Below are positions 1-5,947 of a stretch of 10,435 nt of DNA, piece by piece (within the stretch, counting starts at the first letter, position 1; each line of letters starts with the position of its first letter). The position numbers were made by a program, and so were the translations under genes. Below the pieces are notes generated by a model, which was not told the DNA's origin, did no database searches, and was given only the letters and a program-made list of their open reading frames with translations. The DNA is taken from contig VBGQ01000155.1 in assembly GCA_005882055.1 (NCBI GenBank), positions 1 through 10,435 on the forward strand, given 5' to 3'. Source of the DNA: Chloroflexota bacterium (GTDB taxonomy: Bacteria; Chloroflexota; Limnocylindria; QHBO01).

Positions 1-1050
1 GCCCCCGTTGAAGAAGTAGGTCACGTGGGCGTATTTCTCCGTCTCGGCGATGTGCAGCTGCGTCTTCCCGAGGCGCGAGAGGTAGGCGGCCAGCGAGTCG
101 ATCTCGAGGGGCCGAAAGGCCACGGCCACCGGCAGCTCATCAGGCGCCTGGTACTCGGTCAGGGTGGTGATGGAAAGATCGCGTGGGCGCTGGCCACGGT
201 CGAAGTCGCTGAAGTCGTCGCGGGCCAGTGCCTGCGTGAGCTGGCGCGCGCGATCGGCCCGGAAGTTCATGTGCACCACCGCGTCGCCATCGCCGATGCG
301 AGGAGCCTCGTCGACGACCGTGGGCCGGATGAATTCGTCGCCTTCGCCGCGGCCGTATGCGACGTCGATCGCCTCGGACGCGGTTGTCGAGTGCTCCCCC
401 TGGCTGTGGACGAGCGCGTCCCACGCCAGCTTGGTGCGCTGCCAGCGGCGGTCGCGATCCATTGCGTAGTAGCGGCCGGCGATGGTGCCGATGATCGCCT
501 CGCCGCCTATGCGCGCCTCGAGCTCACGGACGAAGCGGGCGGCCGATCTGGGTGGCGTGTCGCGGCCGTCGGTGAAGGCGTGCAGGACGACGCGGTCAGC
601 CGGGAGGCCCAGCTGGTGGGCCAGCCTGATCAACGCCTCGATGTGCTGGTCGACGGCGTGGATGCCTCCGGGACCGATGAGCGCGAGGATATGGAGACGC
701 GTGCCGTGATCGAGAGCGTGGGCGCATGCCGCCCGCAGCGCCGGATTCGCATCAAACGACCCGTCCTCGATGGCTTCGGAGATTCGCGGCAGGTCCTGGA
801 CCACCCGGAACCCCGCTCCCAGGTTGAGGTGTCCCACCTCCGAATTGCCCATCTGGCCGGCGGGCAGCCCGACTGCCGTGCCAGCTGCCTCGAGGCGCGC
901 ATGCGGCCAGCTCTCGAGCAGCCCACGCCAGGCCGGCATGTCGGCGGCGAGCAGCGCGTTCCGGCGGGGATCGTCGTTGAGCCCAAAGCCGTCGAGGACG
1001 CACAGCACCACCGGCCGATGGCCGGCCGAGGTGGAGGGCCCGCCGGTCAA
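1..1050 (-). CDS. gpmI: 2,3-bisphosphoglycerate-independent phosphoglycerate mutase (N-terminal 350 codons; runs off left edge)
   Basis: This cytosolic enzyme interconverts 3- and 2-phosphoglycerate in glycolysis and gluconeogenesis through a phosphoserine intermediate. Translating from 1050 gives an open frame to the window edge. LDGFG (residues 19-23) carries the first metal-binding Asp, and MGNSEVGHLN (67-76) carries the nucleophile Ser70. GPGGIH (126-131), DGRDTPP (161-167), GRYYAMDRDRRW, MNFRADRARQ and AETEKYAHVTYFFNGG follow in the family order. About two thirds of the usual 510 or so residues are present; the remaining metal ligands lie outside the window. The start is chosen as TTG at 1050 because its last bases overlap the tpiA stop (TTGA) and no ATG precedes the conserved core. 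A GTG at 1011 is an alternative but would begin inside the first beta strand. No strong ribosome-binding site is visible, so translation is probably coupled to tpiA. The family assignment is very secure and the exact start less so. Confidence 0.93.
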   Translation of the reverse strand, partial: MTGGPSTSAGHRPVVLCVLDGFGLNDDPRRNALLAADMPAWRGLLESWPHARLEAAGTAVGLPAGQMGNSEVGHLNLGAGFRVVQDLPRISEAIEDGSFDANPALRAACAHALDHGTRLHILALIGPGGIHAVDQHIEALIRLAHQLGLPADRVVLHAFTDGRDTPPRSAARFVRELEARIGGEAIIGTIAGRYYAMDRDRRWQRTKLAWDALVHSQGEHSTTASEAIDVAYGRGEGDEFIRPTVVDEAPRIGDGDAVVHMNFRADRARQLTQALARDDFSDFDRGQRPRDLSITTLTEYQAPDELPVAVAFRPLEIDSLAAYLSRLGKTQLHIAETEKYAHVTYFFNGG

Positions 1051-1823
1051 CCGCGCAGCTCTGCGGCGCGGGCCACGATCCGTCCGAAGGCCGTGGCGTC
1101 GAGGGATGCCCCGCCCACCAGCGCTCCGTCGATCTCGGGTTGGGCAAAGAACTCGCGCGCGTTGTCGGGCGTCACGCTGCCGCCGTAGAGGATTGGTATC
1201 TCGTTGGCGCCGTCTGCGTCGAGCTCACGCAGGATCCCCCGGATCTGGGCAGCCGCTCCCTGTGCGTCATCACCCGTCGCAGCGTTTCCCGTCCCGATCG
1301 CCCAGACTGGCTCGTACGCGATCACCAGGCCGCTGCCCGCGATTCTGCGGATGTCTGTCAGGCCGATCCGCAGCTGGCGGTCGATGACTGCCTCGGTCGC
1401 TCCGGCCTTCCGCTCCTCCAGCCGCTCCCCGATGGCGAGGATTGGGCGCAGCCCGTGGTCGACGGCGCTGACAACCTTGCGCCGCACCGTCTCGTCGGTC
1501 TCGCCGTTGTAGTGTCTGCGCTCCGAGTGACCCAGGATCACCCAATCCGCGATGCCGCGGAGCATCAGTGGCGACGTCTCGCCGGTGAACGCGCCCGCCT
1601 CCTCCGCAGCCATCGTCTGGGCACCAACGCCGACGCGCCCATCGATCGCGCTCGCGACTGGAACGAGCCACATCGTCGGAGGGCAGAGCACCGTGGTCGC
1701 CTCCAGGTCCTCGACAGCCCTCACGACGGTGTTCGCCAGCCCCACCGCTTCCTCGCGGGAAGCTGGATTCATCTTCCAGTTGCCCGCGATCAAGGCCCGG
1801 CGGGGACCGCGGCTGGTCGTCAT
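1047..1823 (-). CDS. tpiA: Triosephosphate isomerase
   Basis: This enzyme interconverts dihydroxyacetone phosphate and glyceraldehyde 3-phosphate in the cytosol. The 258-residue length is normal for a complete TIM barrel. GNWKMN (14-19) holds Asn15 and Lys17, LGHSERR (97-103) holds the electrophile His99, and AYEPVWAIGTG (169-179) holds the catalytic base Glu171 followed by the loop-6 hinge. The phosphate-binding YGGSV (213-217) and GALVGGASL (233-241) close the barrel. The segment ILAIGERLEER has Ala at residue 130, where almost all TIMs have the conserved Cys126. The ATG at 1823 overlaps the stop of the displaced whiA C-terminal frame (ATGA), and the TGA overlaps the gpmI TTG start. An AGGAGG lies directly against the ATG with no spacer, which is poor geometry for ordinary initiation and favours translational coupling to whiA. 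The function is secure. Confidence 0.97.
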   Translation of the reverse strand: MTTSRGPRRALIAGNWKMNPASREEAVGLANTVVRAVEDLEATTVLCPPTMWLVPVASAIDGRVGVGAQTMAAEEAGAFTGETSPLMLRGIADWVILGHSERRHYNGETDETVRRKVVSAVDHGLRPILAIGERLEERKAGATEAVIDRQLRIGLTDIRRIAGSGLVIAYEPVWAIGTGNAATGDDAQGAAAQIRGILRELDADGANEIPILYGGSVTPDNAREFFAQPEIDGALVGGASLDATAFGRIVARAAELRG

Positions 1824-1990
1824 CCTCCTGCGCGGCGGCCCCTTGCCGCGGTCGAGGCTTGGCGGGCTTCACCGCTGCGCGCGAGCTCGACGATCCGGCG
1901 CAAGCGGTGGTTCGCCGCCGAACGGCTCACGCCCATTGAGCTTGCCAGCGTGTCCAAGTCGGCCTCCGGCTGCCGCTTGCGCTCGAAGCT
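1820..1990 (-). pseudogene. whiA: Displaced C-terminal helix-turn-helix of WhiA, separated by a frameshift
   Basis: From about 1990 a different minus-strand frame reads ERKRQPEADLDTLASSMG followed by VSRSAANHRLRRIVELA, which is the WhiA C-terminal HTH (compare the usual PEASLxELG...SKSxVNHRLRRI). It lacks its own sensible start; the nearest in-frame ATG lies upstream in sequence that encodes the other frame. Its TGA at 1820 overlaps the tpiA ATG as ATGA, the normal spacing in this operon, so this frame is almost certainly the true ancestral whiA end. Joining it to the upstream frame needs a one-base skip near 1985-1991, and the joined product is still about 20 residues shorter than usual, so a short out-of-frame deletion fits better than a single-base error. 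Confidence 0.8.
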
Positions 1991-2654
1991 GTTGGTCCGC
2001 CGCCCGAACGGTCCGGGCAAGGTTCGCCTCTTCCGCGTTGAGCAGCCGATTCAGCCGGTTGCGCACTTCGCTCCCCACTCGCGCCGTCTCGAAGTCAAGC
2101 AATCCGCGGTTGGCACCGGTCAGCCGCAGCAGCGTCGCCACCTCCTCGCGACCTTTCAGGTAGACGACCCAGCGGCCTCGGCGTTCCAGGACCCCGGCCC
2201 GGGCACCGCTCTGGCGGAGCCGCCGGCGCAGGCCCTCGGCGGCGCTACGGCTGCGAAGGACGAACTCGACGTGCGGACCTGAGCTGCCCAGCGACATCGA
2301 GCCGCGTCCCAGGACCACGCCGCGCAGGTAGGCGCGCCGGTCGCAGGCGGGCGCCGCATCCCAGGTCCAGTCCCCGATCGACGCTCGATCCAGGCCAACC
2401 ACCAGGTGGTGCCGGCGTGGTGATCGGTCCCCTGCTGGGCGACCGGACCACACAGCAGGATGGGGACCCGAGATCGGGAGACCCAGGGATGCCGCGAGCT
2501 GCACGGCGATGCGTGCGGTCCCGTAGTCGAAGGTGCTGACCTGCCCGACCGTGCGGTCCGTGGAGAGCAGGCCCGCCAGCTCCGCGCGACGGCAGCAGGT
2601 GCGCGCGGGGACGATGCGCGCGAGCTCGCCTTTCACCTCGCCGGCGACGAGCAT
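1869..2654 (-). CDS. whiA: WhiA-family DNA-binding regulator (main frame; C-terminal HTH displaced by a frameshift)
   Basis: WhiA (YvcL in Bacillus) pairs a LAGLIDADG-homing-endonuclease-like domain with a C-terminal helix-turn-helix; it regulates sporulation septation in Streptomyces and affects division elsewhere. The frame opens with the typical EVKGELARI...CCRRAELAGLL (6-30). CDRRAYLRGVVLGRGSMS (104-121), YLKGREEVATLLRLTGA (165-181) and EVRNRLNRLLNAEEANL (196-212) follow, all characteristic. After about residue 222 (AADQQ) similarity stops, and the frame runs through 39 unrelated residues to a TGA. The expected HTH sits in another frame at 1990-1820, and a stretch of about 20 residues normally found between the two is absent. 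The ATG at 2654 has AGGGG four bases upstream, overlapping the yvcK stop, with an 8-base gap between the genes. As written, the product would probably lack DNA binding through the HTH. The family is secure; whether the lesion is biological or an assembly error is open. Confidence 0.88.
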   Translation of the reverse strand: MLVAGEVKGELARIVPARTCCRRAELAGLLSTDRTVGQVSTFDYGTARIAVQLAASLGLPISGPHPAVWSGRPAGDRSPRRHHLVVGLDRASIGDWTWDAAPACDRRAYLRGVVLGRGSMSLGSSGPHVEFVLRSRSAAEGLRRRLRQSGARAGVLERRGRWVVYLKGREEVATLLRLTGANRGLLDFETARVGSEVRNRLNRLLNAEEANLARTVRAADQQLRAQAAAGGRLGHAGKLNGREPFGGEPPLAPDRRARAQR

Positions 2655-2662
2655 GGCTCCCC

Positions 2663-3985
2663 TCAGGACGCCGATGCGGCGGGGCGGCGCAGGCGACGCT
2701 GCCGCGGTCGCTCGAGGCGGTCCTCCTGCTGGAGCCGAACCAGCGCTGCGGCGAGCTTCGCCGGATCATGGCGATGTGCGTTGGCCAGATCGACGAGGTC
2801 CTCTTCGATGACGACCACGGGCAGCTCCTCGAGCCGCCGCTCGTCGATTTGCACCGGCTGCCCAAGCCAGCCCTCCGGCTGGCGAGCGTGCCAGTTGTGG
2901 TTGATCAGTACGTAGTCGATGAGTCCCTCGCCGATGTGCTCGAAGAGGGTCTCGAGGTGTTCTGCCGCGGTGTAGCTCCCCGTCTCGCCCGGCTGGGTGG
3001 CAACGTTGCAGACGTACACCCGCATCCCCGGCGCGGCGGACAGCGCGTCACGGATGTCGCTGATCAGGAGGTTGGGAAGGACGCTCGAGAAGAGGCTGCC
3101 TGGACCGATGACGACCATGTCCGCTTCCAAGATCCGTTCCAGCGCCTCGGGATTGGCGCGGACGTCCGGCGGCTCGATGAAGACGCGCTCGATCGGCTCT
3201 TCCGCGTGGCCGATACCCACCTGACCGTCCAGGCGCTTGCCCGACGCGAGGCGCGCGGACAGGTTGAGCGGCACGCTCGTGGCCGGAAGCACCTGGCCAC
3301 GCACCGCCAGAACGCGGTTCGACTCCCGGACGGCCTCTTCGAAGTCGCCGGTCACCGCGGTCATCGCGGCGATGAACAGGTTGCCGAAGGCATGCTCGTC
3401 GAGCCCGGAGCCAGGCGGGAATCGGTACTGCATGAGCTGCGTCATGAGTGGCTCGGCGTCGGCAAGGGCCGCAATGCAATTGCGGATGTCGCCGGGGGGC
3501 ACGATACCCAGCTGTTGGCGGAGCCGCCCCGACGATCCCCCGTCATCGGCCACCGCGACGACCGCGGTGATGTTGGCGCTGTAGCCCTTCAACCCGCGCA
3601 GCAGCGTGGAGAGCCCGGTGCCGCCACCGATCGCCACGATCCGCGGGCCTCGCGCGAGGTAACGCTTGGTGTACAGCACCTCCAGGACGCTGTCGCCGCG
3701 TGCCACGAACGGCGACACGACGCTGCGCATCAGCCCCCAGACGCCGAAGCCGGTGAGGACCAGGCCAATGACCCCGACGATCACCGCCCGAATCGGTCGC
3801 TCGATGGGGGCTCCGGTCAGCCAGAAGACGATGGGGATGTTGTCTGCCCCGAAGCGACGGTAGAGGTCGACCACGAAGATGGCGGCGCCCAGGCCAAGGA
3901 TGGTGATCCCCACGAAGGCGAGCACCAGCCAGCGCTTGATGTGCATCCCCGGATACATCCAGCGTGGCAGGCGAATCCCCCTCAT
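2663..3985 (-). CDS. yvcK: YvcK/gluconeogenesis factor family protein with N-terminal membrane anchor
   Basis: YvcK (CuvA in mycobacteria) is a CofD-like protein that binds UDP-sugars and is needed for gluconeogenic growth and normal cell-wall synthesis. The core begins at about residue 115: RIVAIGGGTGLSTLLRGLK (115-133), VADDGGSSGRLR (145-156), PPGDIRNC (163-170), HAFGNL (198-203), then GPGSLFSSVLPNLL (294-307) and VCNVATQPGET. Before it lie about 110 extra residues with two hydrophobic segments (about 20-40 and 66-88), so the protein is probably anchored with the core in the cytoplasm. Bacillus YvcK, about 317 residues, lacks this region. The total of 440 residues also includes a short Arg-rich tail. 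The ATG overlaps the rapZ stop (ATGA), with GGGAG eight bases upstream, so the two genes are translationally coupled. The family is secure and the anchor topology is inferred from hydrophobicity. Confidence 0.95.
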   Translation of the reverse strand: MRGIRLPRWMYPGMHIKRWLVLAFVGITILGLGAAIFVVDLYRRFGADNIPIVFWLTGAPIERPIRAVIVGVIGLVLTGFGVWGLMRSVVSPFVARGDSVLEVLYTKRYLARGPRIVAIGGGTGLSTLLRGLKGYSANITAVVAVADDGGSSGRLRQQLGIVPPGDIRNCIAALADAEPLMTQLMQYRFPPGSGLDEHAFGNLFIAAMTAVTGDFEEAVRESNRVLAVRGQVLPATSVPLNLSARLASGKRLDGQVGIGHAEEPIERVFIEPPDVRANPEALERILEADMVVIGPGSLFSSVLPNLLISDIRDALSAAPGMRVYVCNVATQPGETGSYTAAEHLETLFEHIGEGLIDYVLINHNWHARQPEGWLGQPVQIDERRLEELPVVVIEEDLVDLANAHRHDPAKLAAALVRLQQEDRLERPRQRRLRRPAASAS

Positions 3986-4971
3986 CGCTCGAGCTCCCGG
4001 TGGAAGACATTGACCGATGCCTCGGTCTCCTGCTCAAGGCGCCGGGCCAACTCCTCTGCGAGCACGATCGACCGGTGGTAGCCGCCGGTGCAGCCGAGCG
4101 CGATGACCAGCCGCGACTTGCCTTCGGCGCGGTAGGCGGGAAGTGTCAGCTCGAGCAGCTCCATGACCAGCTCGAGGAAGCGTCGTGCTTCCGGCTGTCC
4201 GAGCACGTAGTCGCGCACCGGCGCCTCGAGACCGGACAGGCGCTTGAGGTCCGGGATCCAGTACGGGTTGGTGAGGAATCGCACGTCGAAGACCAGGTCA
4301 GCCTCGAGCGGGATGCCGAATTTGAATCCGGAGGTGATCACCTCCACGCTCATCTGGTCCGCGGCCGCATCGCGCGGGACCAGGTTCCGGACCCGCTCCT
4401 TGAGCTGTCCGATCGAGAGCCCGCTGGTATCCAGGATCTGGTCCGCAAGGGCGCGAGCGCCCGCGAGGCGGACGCGCTCCTCGGCGATCGAGGCCTGGAC
4501 GCCGGTGCGCGAGCCGAGCGGATGGCGGCGACGTGTCTCCGCGAAGCGGCTCACCAGGACCGCGTCGCTCGCCTCGAGGAAGATGACCAATGGTTCGAGC
4601 CCCCGGGCGGCGAGCATGGTCCGTGCCCGCCCGATCGCCGGTGCCGGATCGCCGACCCGAATATCGAGCACCAGGGCTGCGTTTCGGTAGCGCTCGGGAT
4701 TGGCGTCCCGCAGCGCCAGGAAGGCGTCCAGAAGGTCCGGTGGCAGGTTGTCGATGCACGCGTAGCCAAGGTCCTCGAACAGCTTCGACGCCTGGCTCTT
4801 TCCAGCTCCGGACAGCCCGCTCAGGATGATGACGCTGCCCGCGGTGACCGCCTCGGTGGGTCCGGGCGAGGCGGTTTCCGCTGGGCGCGCAGCCTCAGCA
4901 GAACGCGATGGTCGCGGCCGTGCAGACCGTCGCGTTGCTGCCCTGGTAGTCGTGCCTGAGCTTCTGGCCAC
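3982..4971 (-). CDS. rapZ: RapZ/YvcJ-family nucleotide-binding protein
   Basis: RapZ in E. coli is an adaptor that delivers the small RNA GlmZ to RNase E and so controls glucosamine-6-phosphate synthase; YvcJ in Bacillus hydrolyses nucleotides. GLSGAGKS (52-59) is a clear Walker A motif, followed by DLGYACIDNLP (67-77), VIFLEA (129-134) in the Walker B region and RFAETRRRHPL (142-152). The conserved C-terminal domain is present: SGFKFGIPLEADLVFDVRFL (214-233), NPYW (235-238) and GCTGGYHRSIVLAEEL (293-308). The GTG start at 4971 has GAGG seven bases upstream, and no ATG or GTG lies between it and the Walker A motif. Accepting it gives an unusual 45-residue leader rich in Ala, Arg, Ser and Pro that is probably disordered. 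The gene opens a rapZ-yvcK-whiA-tpiA-gpmI unit and sits behind a likely promoter. The family is secure, but an RNA-binding role in this organism is not established. Confidence 0.95.
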   Translation of the reverse strand: MARSSGTTTRAATRRSARPRPSRSAEAARPAETASPGPTEAVTAGSVIILSGLSGAGKSQASKLFEDLGYACIDNLPPDLLDAFLALRDANPERYRNAALVLDIRVGDPAPAIGRARTMLAARGLEPLVIFLEASDAVLVSRFAETRRRHPLGSRTGVQASIAEERVRLAGARALADQILDTSGLSIGQLKERVRNLVPRDAAADQMSVEVITSGFKFGIPLEADLVFDVRFLTNPYWIPDLKRLSGLEAPVRDYVLGQPEARRFLELVMELLELTLPAYRAEGKSRLVIALGCTGGYHRSIVLAEELARRLEQETEASVNVFHRELER

Positions 4972-4978
4972 GCTCGTC

Positions 4979-4982
4979 CCTC
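4979..4982 (-). promoter_or_regulatory. Ribosome-binding site of rapZ
   Basis: GAGG lies seven bases before the GTG at 4971. This spacing supports the upstream GTG start and therefore the long N-terminal leader of RapZ. Confidence 0.6.
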
Positions 4983-4990
4983 GTCTCCCG

Positions 4991-5009
4991 CTCGACGATC
5001 GCGGTCGAG
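4991..5009. promoter_or_regulatory. Inverted repeat at the expected transcription start of the rapZ operon
   Basis: The plus strand reads ctcgac-gatcgcg-gtcgag: perfect six-base arms around a seven-base centre that itself contains the palindrome cgatcg. It overlaps the first two bases of the likely -10 box and extends into the expected start site, a common position for a repressor operator. Short CG-rich palindromes arise easily in such DNA, so this is tentative. Confidence 0.35.
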
Positions 5010-5035
5010 TATAGCCGCGCTCGAGGGATGGTCTG
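5008..5035 (-). promoter_or_regulatory. Putative sigma-70-type promoter for rapZ-yvcK-whiA-tpiA-gpmI
   Basis: On the minus strand TATACT (5013-5008) matches the -10 consensus at five of six bases. CAGACC (5035-5030) matches the -35 consensus at three of six, with a 16-base spacer. It lies about 36 bases before the rapZ GTG, in the longest non-coding gap of the window (80 bases), which separates the two gene blocks. An AT-containing hexamer stands out in this GC-rich DNA. No terminator for the upstream block was found, so read-through from the HDAC gene is also possible. Confidence 0.5.
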
Positions 5036-5051
5036 CCGCTGGCGTAAGGCC

Positions 5052-5849
5052 TCAGGCGCTGTGGGAACCGCGCTGCGCGACCTTGCCGCTCGCCTCGAGC
5101 AGGCCCTCGATCGTTGCCGATGCGGACATCTCGAGAGCCCGCAGGTCGTAGCCGCCCTCGAGCACGAGCGTCGTGCCCGGCAGCCCTGACTCGGCGACCA
5201 CGGTCCCGATGGCCGCCGCCACCGCGCGGTATCCGTCCTCCGTGATCTCGAGGTTGGCCAGCGGGTCATCTCGGTGCCCGTCGTAGCCCGCCGAGACGAG
5301 GACGGCATCGGGACGGAAGGAGCGGACCTCGCCGAGCAGTCCCTGCCACGCGGCGACGAACGCGTCATCACCGGCGCCGGGGGCGAGCGTCACGTTGTGC
5401 TTGGTGCCGGCGGCGGCTCCCCGTCCGCGCTCATGAGGCGACCCGCTGCCCGGATAGAGGGGACTCTGGTGTGTCGAGGCGTACAGCAGGTCGGGGTCGT
5501 CCTCGAAGACGGCCTGCGTTCCATCCCCGTGGTGCACGTCCCAGTCGAGGATCGCGATCCGCGGCGCAAGACCGCTGGAGCGCAGGGCCAGCGCAGCGAT
5601 CGCGACGTTGTTCAGCAGGCAGAATCCGGCCGCCCGGCGCGCGGAAGCGTGGTGGCCCGGCGGCCGCGACACGGAGAAGGCCACGGCGACCTCTCCGCCG
5701 GCGACAGCCAGTGCTGCCTCGACGGCTGCGCCCGCCGCGAGCCGCGCCGCATGCATCGACCCCGGCGCCAGGTACGTGTCCGGATCGATCCAGCCGCCGC
5801 CCTCGGCGTCGAGCTCGCCGAGCGCCGCGAGGTATGCGGGGTCATGCAC
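5052..5849 (-). CDS. Histone deacetylase/AcuC/AphA-family amidohydrolase (catalytic portion; N-terminus displaced)
   Basis: Bacterial members of this zinc hydrolase family remove acetyl or similar acyl groups from proteins, acetylpolyamines or small molecules; the substrate here cannot be told from sequence. The frame begins inside a conserved family segment (HDPAYLAAL, 2-10). PPGHHA (63-68) holds the catalytic His pair, and LDWDVHHGDGTQ (101-112) holds the zinc ligands Asp104 and His106. SAGYDGHRDDPL (186-197) holds the third ligand Asp190, and LEGGYDLRAL (230-239) holds the transition-state Tyr234. The apparent GTG at 5849 has no good ribosome-binding site and follows an in-frame TGA at 5861-5859. 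The true start is most likely the ATG at 5947, which overlaps the tatC stop, but its frame differs and about 30-40 residues are missing between the parts. All catalytic residues are retained, but the loss of the N-terminal strand and helix probably impairs folding. The 80 bases downstream contain the rapZ promoter. Confidence 0.87.
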   Translation of the reverse strand: MHDPAYLAALGELDAEGGGWIDPDTYLAPGSMHAARLAAGAAVEAALAVAGGEVAVAFSVSRPPGHHASARRAAGFCLLNNVAIAALALRSSGLAPRIAILDWDVHHGDGTQAVFEDDPDLLYASTHQSPLYPGSGSPHERGRGAAAGTKHNVTLAPGAGDDAFVAAWQGLLGEVRSFRPDAVLVSAGYDGHRDDPLANLEITEDGYRAVAAAIGTVVAESGLPGTTLVLEGGYDLRALEMSASATIEGLLEASGKVAQRGSHSA

Positions 5850-5863
5850 GGCGAAGGCTCATG

Positions 5864-5947
5864 ACGTTCGGGATGTCCCGGGGCCGCGTGGCGCTCCATG
5901 GCGGGGTCGGTCAGCAGCAGGACGCGCGGCCGTTGGCCGGCATTCAT
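5864..5947 (-). pseudogene. Displaced N-terminus of the histone-deacetylase-family gene
   Basis: An ATG at 5947 overlaps the tatC TGA (ATGA) and starts a frame reading MNAGQRPRVLLLTDP, then AMERHAAPGHPER. This is the standard family opening, a first beta strand followed by the HxxxGHPER motif. After HPER (residue 28) the frame loses similarity and continues as unrelated sequence to a stop near 5612. The catalytic portion resumes from 5849 in another frame. Family members usually have some 30-40 residues between HPER and the HDPAYL segment; here only 14 bases separate them. The fragment is best read as the true 5' end of the same gene. Confidence 0.78.

Noticed and set aside
1985..1991. Programmed +1 frameshifting joining the two WhiA parts
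   Set aside because: The site (CAG CTT CGA) has no stop codon in the first frame, no Shine-Dalgarno-like stimulator and no known slippery pattern; missing residues point to a deletion.
25..4081. Several long plus-strand frames (for example 25-1188, 1140-2282 and 2768-4081)
   Set aside because: All lie opposite well-supported gpmI, tpiA, whiA and yvcK and contain no family motif, so they are shadows.
5847..5849. GTG at 5849 as a genuine start of the HDAC gene
   Set aside because: It falls within a conserved family segment, has no ribosome-binding site, and the proper N-terminus lies upstream in a tatC-coupled frame.
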